A stretch of DNA of 64,000 bases from Lacrimispora amygdalina (lineage in GTDB: Bacteria > Bacillota > Clostridia > Lachnospirales > Lachnospiraceae): assembly GCF_900205965.1 (NCBI RefSeq), contig NZ_OAOF01000003.1:248001-312000 (forward strand), in the 5' to 3' direction. The notes under the pieces are model-generated. The model had not been told where the DNA came from, did no database searches, and saw nothing but the letters and a program-made list of their open reading frames with translations. A program made the position numbers and the translations under genes. Position 1 is the stretch's first letter, and every line of letters starts with the position of its first letter. Shown in pieces: positions 8,318 to 16,117 of this stretch.

Positions 8318-10591
8318 ATGACGACTTGGGCAGATAAACATAAAAAGAAACAATCGGGAGCAGGGAGAGTCTTAGCAGCCTGTCTGCTGTTTATTGTCAT
8401 AACAGCCACTCCTTTGACTGTATACGGTTCCAATTCCGGAGCTCCGGCTTTGGATCTTTCCCAGGAAAGCCAGGAAAGTCAGGAAAGCCAGGAAAGCCAG
8501 GGGGATCAGATCCGTTATCTTCCTGCTGCAGATCCAAAAACCGCCCAGGTACCAGATCAGAATGAACCTGTATATGAACCGGTCAGCCATACCCAGGATA
8601 CATTTTTTTATAAAAAAACGTTAAAAGGTATTTATTCCACTGCGGATCTGTATTTTTATGTGGAGGATTACTGGGACACAAAGTATGTGTACGCGAAAAT
8701 ACAGTATGATGTCAGCCAGCTCATTGAGAGCACCACGTCATCCGTCACTTTTTCCATTAATGATGTCCCGCTTCAGTCTTACAGACTGGAGTATAAAGAG
8801 GGGAATTCACAGATTCTTTATGTCAGGATTCCATTAGAGCAGATTCATACCGGCTATAATTCACTTTCTGTCTCTGCTTATGCAAGGCTGTTTGATGAAC
8901 AGGGCTGTGTTGACGATTATTCGGATGCAAACTGGCTTAGTATTGCCGATGTATCCTACATCAGATGCGGATATGAAAGCAGGGATCCACAGCACAGAAT
9001 TTCGTATTACCCTTATCCCTTCATGGCTGCCGATCAGCCGACAGGGAAAGGTCTGGTGATTGCAGTATCTGATATGGCAGCTTCCGGGGAAGTCTCTGCT
9101 GCCATGAGTCTGATGGCTGATTTAAGTAAACGAACCGGAAAAAGAAATGAGATTGAGATCTGCCGTATTTCTGATTTAAATAACTATCAGCCACGGGCAA
9201 CTATACTGATCTGTGATTATGTCAATCTCCCTGACGGGTACAAAGAAAAATTGACAAAGGCACCGGATTTGTCCGGAGAGGCAATTGTTAATTTTATAGA
9301 TGACTCCAGTTCAAATCCGCTGCTTGTCATAACTTCAAACGATGATACAAGCCTTATGGAGGCAGCTGACATGCTGATGGACGAAAACCGCCGTAAGCAG
9401 GAGATGGGAAACCTCGCAGAGGTGGAAAAGGGAAGCGGCGAACTGGCAGTCAATGCTGCAAAGCAAAGTGATATGGCTGCGTTTAACTATACGCTTGAGG
9501 ATATCATGGGAAGCGGTCTTTCCTATGTAGGACCGTTTCATCAGGAAAAATTCATCTATCTTCCAGTTTCAAGGGATTTTGTTCTGGCACAGGGAGGAAA
9601 AATGGTTCTGAAGTTCCGTTACAGTGAAAATCTTGATTTTAAACGTTCTCTTATAACGGTTTTTTGGGGAGATATCCCCTGTGCAAGCAAACGTCTCAGT
9701 CTGGAAAACGCTTCCGGAGATGAGCTGGCTTTTGAGATGCCGGGAGATGTGATAGGAACATCAGCCTCAAGCATCAAAATCTCATTTGATCTGGAAATTC
9801 CGGATTTAATTTGTACTCCAAGGCAGAGCGATATGCCCTGGGCATATATTTCCAGGGAATCTGCTCTCTATTTACCGCCTTCTGATGACATCACGCTGTC
9901 ATTTGATTCCAGACTGTCTCCGTTTACCAGAAATGGGGCGTTTAATGATGTCATGCTGATTCTTAGTGATGCACCTGACTCTGGGGAACTCAATCTTTTG
10001 GGACAGGCAGCTGCGATGTATGGTGCGGAGATAAAGCCTTATGGAACCATCTTGGTGAAGCGGGCAGGTGAATTTAATGAAGAGGACGGTGATTACAATA
10101 TCATTACAGCTGGTACACGTAATGGGAATGCGTTTATTTCCCGGATCGGAGATAAGCTGGCATTTAAATTTACCCAGGATGGGACTTCATTTGAGAGCAA
10201 TGAGCAGCTTGTTTTATCCAGGGGCTATGCAGGAAAGATAGGAATTATGCAGCTTCTTAAATCTCCTTATTCTTTAAACCGGGCATTGCTGGTTCTGACA
10301 GGAAGCAATGAGGAATCGCTTAAAAATCTACAGGAGTATCTTAGAGACAGCAGCAAAAGAGAAAAACTGACGAAGGATTGTGTCATAATAGATCCTGACT
10401 TAAAGGGGACAGCTCTTAAGTTTATAAAGACCGTGGAAGTGAAGGAAGGTCCCACATTGGCGGAAAAGCTGGTGCGGAACAGAAAATCCCTTGTTTTTAC
10501 AGCAGTTGCCACATCAGCAATGTTTTTTATGCTCCTGGCAGTTATTATAATCCTGCTGCGGATTCGGGCGTACCGGAAAAAGAATGAATAA
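8318..10591 (+). CDS. BcsB-like extracytoplasmic partner of the polysaccharide synthase
   Basis: A 757-residue exported protein with a signal sequence around residues 16-36, a very large beta-rich extracytoplasmic region, and one C-terminal membrane helix (about 723-747) with a basic tail. Overall length, topology and position directly behind a BcsA-like synthase match BcsB. BcsB docks on the synthase through its C-terminal helix and guides the nascent glycan with carbohydrate-binding-like and flavodoxin-like domains. Phrases such as TADLYFYVEDYWDTKYVYAK and SSVTFSINDVPLQSYRLE fit the BcsB jelly-roll repeats. A four-fold SQE repeat follows the signal peptide. The ATG at 8318 has AAGGAG upstream. 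The original name 'c-di-GMP-binding' for BcsB is historical and no such site is claimed here. Confidence 0.75.
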   Translation: MTTWADKHKKKQSGAGRVLAACLLFIVITATPLTVYGSNSGAPALDLSQESQESQESQESQGDQIRYLPAADPKTAQVPDQNEPVYEPVSHTQDTFFYKKTLKGIYSTADLYFYVEDYWDTKYVYAKIQYDVSQLIESTTSSVTFSINDVPLQSYRLEYKEGNSQILYVRIPLEQIHTGYNSLSVSAYARLFDEQGCVDDYSDANWLSIADVSYIRCGYESRDPQHRISYYPYPFMAADQPTGKGLVIAVSDMAASGEVSAAMSLMADLSKRTGKRNEIEICRISDLNNYQPRATILICDYVNLPDGYKEKLTKAPDLSGEAIVNFIDDSSSNPLLVITSNDDTSLMEAADMLMDENRRKQEMGNLAEVEKGSGELAVNAAKQSDMAAFNYTLEDIMGSGLSYVGPFHQEKFIYLPVSRDFVLAQGGKMVLKFRYSENLDFKRSLITVFWGDIPCASKRLSLENASGDELAFEMPGDVIGTSASSIKISFDLEIPDLICTPRQSDMPWAYISRESALYLPPSDDITLSFDSRLSPFTRNGAFNDVMLILSDAPDSGELNLLGQAAAMYGAEIKPYGTILVKRAGEFNEEDGDYNIITAGTRNGNAFISRIGDKLAFKFTQDGTSFESNEQLVLSRGYAGKIGIMQLLKSPYSLNRALLVLTGSNEESLKNLQEYLRDSSKREKLTKDCVIIDPDLKGTALKFIKTVEVKEGPTLAEKLVRNRKSLVFTAVATSAMFFMLLAVIIILLRIRAYRKKNE
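8458..8502 (+). repeat. Nine-base tandem repeat encoding Ser-Gln-Glu
   Basis: Four to five copies of a near-identical nine-base unit (cag gaa agc/agt) follow the signal-peptide region of the BcsB-like gene and encode SQESQESQESQESQ. Copy-number change would keep the frame and alter only linker length. Confidence 0.8.
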
Positions 10592-10619
10592 TAGTTAAGA
10601 AACAGAACCTTGGGAAGGG

Positions 10620-12788
10620 ATGAAGAGAAGGTTGAAATTAGAGAAAAACTGGTTTTATAGTTTTTGTATTGCATTATCAATTGCGGGAATGGCATATATC
10701 CTGATTGCCGGCGTTTCTGATGTACCGGAGAATCAGGCATATCCGTATGCAATGAAAGGAATGCTTATCCTGATCTTTTTCCTCGCCTGGGCAGGAGTGA
10801 ATTTTTTTGCACTGCTCTTAGCAAGGTTTAAATTTACCGAAAAGCTGAGGAAGTATCATAAATACTTCCTGGGCCTGGAGGTGATCACTGTCATTGTGAT
10901 TCTGATCCTGGCATTTGCAGCCAGAATTTATATGATACAAAAATTTCCTATGCAGCCGGAATCTGATTATAAGACCTATTACGAGATTGCATGGATGTTA
11001 AAAGAGGGAATACTCCAGGAAAAAGGAGAGGGATATTGCAATTATATTGGGATGTTTCCCCATATATTGGGATACTGCTATCTATTAAAAACGGTATTTG
11101 TTCTATTTGGGACAAGTGTCTGGAACGGACAGGTTACAAATGTCCTGTTTTCTGTTGGAACGGTATTTTTCATTTACCGGATTGCCAGAAGACTGGGTGG
11201 AAGAATAGCAGGCATGACGGCACTTGCGGCTGCCGCATTCTGGCCCTCCCAAATTCTCTATATCAATATGCTTGCAGCTGAGTATTCTTTTACATTCTTC
11301 TTTTACTTTTGCGTTCTCCTCTTTCTTCATCTGGTCATGGATTATGATGGTGCCACTAAGCATGCAGTCAGAGGTGTTCTCCTTCATATTGTCCTTGGCT
11401 GTATGATTGCAGTAACGGCGGCAATCCGCCCTATGGCTCTGATTCTATTAATTGCTGTTTTGTTGTTCCTGCTGCCACTAAAGACGAAATTGCCAGACAT
11501 ACCCAGAAACAGCATTTCTATCTGGGTGAGATTTCTGGCTAAAGGCTGGCTGCGGGCGGCTTTTATTCTGACTGCTTATATGGCTGTATCCAATATCATT
11601 CATACAGATATAGAACTCACGATTAATCAATCGATCCCTTCCTTCAGCCAGTCCTTTGGCTATAATCTGCTGGTGGGACTCAATACCAGTTCTGATGGCG
11701 GGTGGAATGAGGAGGATTCCAAATTTCTATATGAGAATCTGGACCGGACCGGTTCTCCCATAGAGGCACAGTTGGCTTGCAGGAATAAAGCTTATGAACG
11801 GCTGACTGCCGACCCGGGGGGAATCCTGAACCTTTTTATAAAGAAATACGAATTACTATGGGGAAACGATAATTATGGGGCTGACTGGAATCTGGCTTTT
11901 TTAAAAGAGCAAAATCAGCTCGCTCAGGGCGGGGCAGTATTTTTAAATCAGATGAAGGGTGTCAGCCAGATAGCGTATATGGTTGTTGTCCTGTTCTCTT
12001 TTCTGACGCTGATTTATTTGCTGCAAGGCCGGGCATCCGCTCTCTATGTTCTCATTCTGGTTTATCTTGGAACAGCCGCCATTCATCTTATGGTGGAAAG
12101 CCAGAACCGGTATCATTTTCATATCCTGCCGGTTTTTATAATTATTGCATCTGTTGGGATAAAATTTATATTTGATAATGCAGTGATATTTGTAAAAACA
12201 TCAGACTTAGAACGGCGGCAGAAGGAGAAGCAGGAGAAAAGAGAAGAAGATTTGTTAAAACAATTTGAATTCGAGGAACATAAAGCTATAGAACAACGTT
12301 ATAAGAGTATGACCAATGCCTTTGATATGGAGTCTGCCATACGAAGCGGCAATATAACTGTCACTGTTTCAGAAAGCTATATGCAGCCTGTTAAGATAAA
12401 AAAGGAAAAAAGCATAGTTACCGCTGCTGAAGCTCCTCCCCCGAACCTGATGCAGGAAGAAAAAAACGAAATAGTAAGAAAGAAGGAAACGGTGAAGGCT
12501 GAAGATAAAGAATTAGAATCACTTATACTGGAGCTGGAAGAAATAGCAGAAACCGGAAAAGTTCCACACAAATCCAAAGAGATGGTTATTCCTTCCATGG
12601 ACCTGCATCAACCCGCTTCTGGTAATAATGAGGTCTCTGAATTAAAGGATATTCTGAATAAAATCAATGAACTGGAGAAGAACCAGAAGGATCTTCTGGA
12701 AGGATATACCATGCTGCGGGAAGAAATAGAGCAGGTGAGGCAGATCCATGCAGACGCTGCAAAGAATGAAGGAGGGAATACGGTATGA
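10620..12788 (+). CDS. GT39/GT-C-like multi-pass glycosyltransferase with long cytosolic coiled-coil tail
   Basis: A 722-residue protein. The first about 520 residues hold roughly ten to twelve membrane helices. The loop after helix 3 contains MQPESDYKTYYEIAWMLKEG, where an acidic Asp-x-x-x-Tyr-Tyr group resembles the catalytic loop of the GT39/ArnT-like (PMT) family. A highly charged cytosolic tail follows from about 525 to 722 (ERRQKEKQEKREEDLLKQ and later heptad-like stretches), predicted as coiled coil. GT-C enzymes use polyprenyl-phosphate sugars, such as the product expected from the operon's first gene. The tail is not a normal part of the family and suggests docking to a partner. Start choice is weak: the only upstream purine run abuts the ATG. 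The stop overlaps the next start as ATGA. Confidence 0.6.
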   Translation: MKRRLKLEKNWFYSFCIALSIAGMAYILIAGVSDVPENQAYPYAMKGMLILIFFLAWAGVNFFALLLARFKFTEKLRKYHKYFLGLEVITVIVILILAFAARIYMIQKFPMQPESDYKTYYEIAWMLKEGILQEKGEGYCNYIGMFPHILGYCYLLKTVFVLFGTSVWNGQVTNVLFSVGTVFFIYRIARRLGGRIAGMTALAAAAFWPSQILYINMLAAEYSFTFFFYFCVLLFLHLVMDYDGATKHAVRGVLLHIVLGCMIAVTAAIRPMALILLIAVLLFLLPLKTKLPDIPRNSISIWVRFLAKGWLRAAFILTAYMAVSNIIHTDIELTINQSIPSFSQSFGYNLLVGLNTSSDGGWNEEDSKFLYENLDRTGSPIEAQLACRNKAYERLTADPGGILNLFIKKYELLWGNDNYGADWNLAFLKEQNQLAQGGAVFLNQMKGVSQIAYMVVVLFSFLTLIYLLQGRASALYVLILVYLGTAAIHLMVESQNRYHFHILPVFIIIASVGIKFIFDNAVIFVKTSDLERRQKEKQEKREEDLLKQFEFEEHKAIEQRYKSMTNAFDMESAIRSGNITVTVSESYMQPVKIKKEKSIVTAAEAPPPNLMQEEKNEIVRKKETVKAEDKELESLILELEEIAETGKVPHKSKEMVIPSMDLHQPASGNNEVSELKDILNKINELEKNQKDLLEGYTMLREEIEQVRQIHADAAKNEGGNTV

Positions 12789-14404
12789 AAAAGGCACCTC
12801 CCCCCACCAGAGTGGAAAAAGTATTGATAATCATACTTTGCATGCTGACGGTATTCACCACCGGAGGTCTGTTATTATTATCCCATTATTTTAACAGGGA
12901 ACAAGATCTGCTAAAAAAACAAAAAGATAGTGCAAAAGAAACTTCTCTTGACGACATTACTGCTATTCTTCCGGAACACTGCAATCTAAGTGAAAAAATT
13001 CCGGATATCAGTTTTTTTAGTGATTCAGGAAAAAAGGTATCAATCAAAGAGTTTGAGGGTAAGCCGGTTATAATAACTTTCTGGGCAAGCTGGTGTCCGG
13101 ATTGCAGAAACGAACTCTCACATACCAGTGAATTCTTAAACATTTCAAAAAAGTATGGAGATCTTCAATATATTCTGGTAAATAAATCAGATAATAAGAA
13201 GGAGACAAAGGAGGCAGCAAAACAGTATCTTTCTGATCAGGCAATCCCAGTCGAAGCTTATTACGATGTGGGTTTATCGGCCTGGAATGAGCTGGGACTT
13301 CATTCCATACCAACCACATTATTTCTGGATGAGCACGGGGTGATCCGGTCATGGAGCACAAAGCCGATTGTGAAAGATTCTATATTTGAGGGATATGTTA
13401 GAGATCTGACTGAGGGCAGCGCAAAAATAACCGGCGATTTTGTTTTGAATCATTTGATGGATGACAGGGGCGGGGTACACACGTCCTATGATCCTGCAAC
13501 CGGCGATGCCATGAACAGCGATGTATTAAGTGAAACCCAGGGAGTGTTGCTGGAATATGCAGTGCTGCGCAAAGATCAGCAGTTGTTTGATAAAGTTCTA
13601 TCCTATATTACCGGGGTAATGCGCCAGAATGGATTAACATCCTGGAAAGTGAGCGGAAACAAGCCGGTGCAGGTAAATTCACTGTTAGATGATTTGCGGA
13701 TTATGGGTGCACTTATCTCTGCGGATAATTTGTGGGGCGGTTATGACCAGCTGATAAACAGTTATTCCTCTGAGGTTGCAAAATACGGAATGCATAATAG
13801 GAATTATGTGGATTTCTATGAATTTCGTTATCGGAAATACGCAGACAGGTTTACTCTGTGTTATGGGGATTTACAAACCATGGCCCGGCTGGCAGATCTG
13901 GATGACAGGCTGAAAGAACCGTATCAGTATGCCAGAAAGATAATTCTGGGCGGAAAAATAAGTGATGAATTTCCCTTGTATTACAGCTGGTATCATTACG
14001 GGAAGAAATCCTATGCATCTGATGATTTAAATTCAGCAGAAGCCATGGTTACACTGCTTCACCTGGCAGAAGCCGGATTGCTGCCGGAGGATTCCATGGC
14101 ATGGTTAAATGCCCGTATGGACTCCCAGGGAGTAAAGGCACGGTACAAAACAGATGGAACTGTTGCAGATGGTTATAATTATGATTCAACGGCCGTTTAC
14201 GCTCTGATTGCAATGATAGCAGAGACAGAAGGCGATATGGAACTTCGTGGGAAAGCCCTGAGAAAAATGGATAAAATGAGAATTATGGATACTGCCTATC
14301 CTTATTACGGAGCTTTTGGTATGGAAGATGGCAGCGGGATTACCGCGTTTGATCAGGTAATGGCAATGCTGGCCTATGAATATACTGGAAAACCGTATGA
14401 CTGA
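12785..14404 (+). CDS. Membrane-anchored thioredoxin-like domain fused to a GH8-like glycoside hydrolase
   Basis: A 539-residue protein with an uncleaved signal anchor (residues 12-33), a TlpA/thioredoxin-fold domain (about 68-210) and a GH8/BcsZ-like (alpha/alpha)6-barrel domain (about 215-537). The thioredoxin part has WASWCPDC (Cys104, Cys107) and the cis-Pro loop IPTT (Pro176), so it looks redox-active. In the hydrolase part, SETQG (Glu250) corresponds to the GH8 SEGQG proton donor. LLDDLRI (Asp302/303) corresponds to the D-A-D-L motif region of BcsZ. GH8 enzymes cut beta-1,4 glucans or chitosan, and BcsZ is required for cellulose export. Inferred role: trimming or release of the operon's polymer outside the membrane. 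The fusion to thioredoxin is unusual. It is translationally coupled to the preceding gene. Confidence 0.75.
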   Translation: MKKAPPPTRVEKVLIIILCMLTVFTTGGLLLLSHYFNREQDLLKKQKDSAKETSLDDITAILPEHCNLSEKIPDISFFSDSGKKVSIKEFEGKPVIITFWASWCPDCRNELSHTSEFLNISKKYGDLQYILVNKSDNKKETKEAAKQYLSDQAIPVEAYYDVGLSAWNELGLHSIPTTLFLDEHGVIRSWSTKPIVKDSIFEGYVRDLTEGSAKITGDFVLNHLMDDRGGVHTSYDPATGDAMNSDVLSETQGVLLEYAVLRKDQQLFDKVLSYITGVMRQNGLTSWKVSGNKPVQVNSLLDDLRIMGALISADNLWGGYDQLINSYSSEVAKYGMHNRNYVDFYEFRYRKYADRFTLCYGDLQTMARLADLDDRLKEPYQYARKIILGGKISDEFPLYYSWYHYGKKSYASDDLNSAEAMVTLLHLAEAGLLPEDSMAWLNARMDSQGVKARYKTDGTVADGYNYDSTAVYALIAMIAETEGDMELRGKALRKMDKMRIMDTAYPYYGAFGMEDGSGITAFDQVMAMLAYEYTGKPYD

Positions 14405-14419
14405 TGTAAGGAGTTAAAT

Positions 14420-15511
14420 GTGAAAAATATTATGCTTGTGTTTGGAACAAGGCCAGAGGCTGTAAAAATGTGTCCTCTGGTGAAAGAACTGAAAAGAAGA
14501 AATGAGGCCAGAGTGTGCGTATGCGTTACAGGGCAGCATAAATCCATGTTAAAACAGGTTCTGGAAGCATTTTCCATTAATCCGGACTACGATCTTTCCA
14601 TAATGAAGGAGAAGCAGACGCTGTTTGAGATTACCGTCAGTATCTTAAATAACATTCGTGTTATTTTGGAAAAGGAAAAGCCGGATGTGGTTTTAGTACA
14701 TGGAGATACATCCACGGCATTTGCCTGTGCACTTGCCTGCTTTTATCTGCACATTCCGGTAGGTCATGTAGAGGCCGGGTTAAGGACGTATGATCTTTAT
14801 TCTCCTTATCCTGAGGAATTTAACAGACAGGCTATTGGTATTATGGCAGAATACCATTTTGCTCCAACTGAGAAGGCCAGAGAGAATCTGCTTCGTGAGG
14901 GAAAGAAGTCATCTGCCATATTTGTTACAGGCAATACTGGAATCGATGCACTGAAGACAACTGTCAGGGAGGACTATAATCATGATCTGCTAAAATGGTC
15001 ATCCGGAAGCCGCCTGATTTTACTGACCGCTCACAGAAGAGAAAATCTTGGAGATCCCATGAGGCAGATTTTCCAGGCAGTCAGACGGATCACAGAGGAT
15101 TATCCCGACGTTAAGGTCATCTATCCCATTCATTTAAACCCACTCGTCAGGGAAATTGCAGGTTCTGTATTGGCAGGAGAGGAACGGATCCGTCTGATTG
15201 AGCCTTTGGATGTAGTTGATTTTCATAATTTCCTAGCAAGGGCAGCGCTAATACTGACAGACAGCGGTGGGATTCAGGAAGAAGCACCCGGTCTGGGAAT
15301 ACCGGTTGTTGTTTTGCGGACAACAACCGAACGGCCGGAAGGAATTGAATCAGGGGCATTGGTTTTGGCCGGGATTGGAGAAAAGAGTATCTATGATTGC
15401 GTATCCGGTCTGCTTAGTGATAAAGATTTATATGAGAGGATGAGCAGGGCGGGCAATCCCTATGGAGACGGTAAGGCCAGCGGAAGAATTGCAGATATTC
15501 TGCTGAGATAA
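14420..15511 (+). CDS. wecB: UDP-N-acetylglucosamine 2-epimerase (non-hydrolysing)
   Basis: A 363-residue WecB/MnaA protein that interconverts UDP-GlcNAc and UDP-ManNAc in the cytosol. Visible family motifs are VFGTRPEA at the N-terminus, HGDTSTAF, HVEAGLRT, TAHRREN and DSGGIQEEAPGLG near the UDP site. The start is GTG at 14420, six bases after AAGGAG; the ATG two bases earlier reads straight into TGA. It closes the operon, 15 bases after the hydrolase fusion. It may supply ManNAc for the operon polymer, or for another wall polymer such as teichoic-acid linkage units. Confidence 0.9.
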   Translation: MKNIMLVFGTRPEAVKMCPLVKELKRRNEARVCVCVTGQHKSMLKQVLEAFSINPDYDLSIMKEKQTLFEITVSILNNIRVILEKEKPDVVLVHGDTSTAFACALACFYLHIPVGHVEAGLRTYDLYSPYPEEFNRQAIGIMAEYHFAPTEKARENLLREGKKSSAIFVTGNTGIDALKTTVREDYNHDLLKWSSGSRLILLTAHRRENLGDPMRQIFQAVRRITEDYPDVKVIYPIHLNPLVREIAGSVLAGEERIRLIEPLDVVDFHNFLARAALILTDSGGIQEEAPGLGIPVVVLRTTTERPEGIESGALVLAGIGEKSIYDCVSGLLSDKDLYERMSRAGNPYGDGKASGRIADILLR

Positions 15512-15547
15512 AAATAGTACAGAGTAAAATCTAAGAAACGGATAAAA

Positions 15548-15593
15548 AAATGGAGATGCTGCTAAAACAGATATTGAAGCAGTATCTCCATTT
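15548..15593. terminator. Bidirectional terminator between wecB and mgsA
   Basis: AAATGGAGAT (15548-15557) pairs with ATCTCCATTT (15584-15593), and CTGCT pairs with AGCAG further in, giving a stem of about 15 pairs with one mismatch. Seven or more A's on the left give the minus-strand mgsA transcript a perfect U tract. The plus strand has only a short T-rich exit. Confidence 0.8.
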
Positions 15594-15606
15594 GATTTAT
15601 TACATG

Positions 15607-16080
15607 TTACAGTGTATTCGCTCTGTCTGCAACATTCTTATTGAAGTTAATTACCTGATGTTCATAAGTCTGTTCCATAAGCGGAGAAGTTATGATAAAA
15701 TCAGCAGTCGCTCTGGTATTGGCAATGGGAATATCATAAACCTGGGCAATACGAAGCAGCGCCTTTACATCCGGATCATGAGGCTGTGCAGTGAGGGGAT
15801 CGGAAAAGAAGATAACCAGATCAATCCGTCCTTCCACGATCTTGGCACCGATCTGCTGGTCACCGCCTAAAGGACCGCTGTTATACCCCTTAACTTTAAG
15901 ACCGGTCTGGTCTGTAATCATACGTGCTGTGGTACCAGTACCGCAAAGCGTATGATTTTTTAAGATCTCCTTGTGTTCTATACACCATTCAATCAATGAA
16001 TGTTTCTCATTGTCATGGGCGATCAGTGCTATGTTCTTTTGCTTTTGAAGCGTCAATGTAATAAAATCTTCCTGTAACAT
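15607..16080 (-). CDS. mgsA: Methylglyoxal synthase
   Basis: A protein of about 157 residues that converts dihydroxyacetone phosphate to methylglyoxal plus phosphate, a glycolytic bypass used under sugar-phosphate stress. Family motifs are clear: IALIAHDNEK, CGTGTTA, the SGPLGGDQQIGA phosphate loop, FFSDPL and HDPDVKALLRIA. Start at 16080: ACAGGAGG lies six bases upstream of this ATG and only three upstream of the ATG at 16083. A longer reading frame to 16137 would begin inside the regulator gene and has no ribosome site. It is the second gene of a minus-strand pair behind a BTAD regulator (37-base gap). The terminator at 15548-15593 follows. Confidence 0.9.
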   Translation of the reverse strand: MLQEDFITLTLQKQKNIALIAHDNEKHSLIEWCIEHKEILKNHTLCGTGTTARMITDQTGLKVKGYNSGPLGGDQQIGAKIVEGRIDLVIFFSDPLTAQPHDPDVKALLRIAQVYDIPIANTRATADFIITSPLMEQTYEHQVINFNKNVADRANTL

Positions 16081-16117
16081 CATAGTCCTCCTGTAGTAGG
16101 TAGTGATAAGTAAAACC

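Noticed and set aside
7030..10591. Calling the synthase pair simply bcsA-bcsB (cellulose)
   Set aside because: No PilZ domain, and the neighbours include wecB and lipid-linked-sugar genes, so the polymer identity is open and the symbols would overclaim.
10267..10752. Minus-strand frame of 161 codons across the end of the BcsB-like gene
   Set aside because: Antisense shadow of two clear genes; low-complexity Ser/Arg/Phe composition and no promoter or ribosome site.
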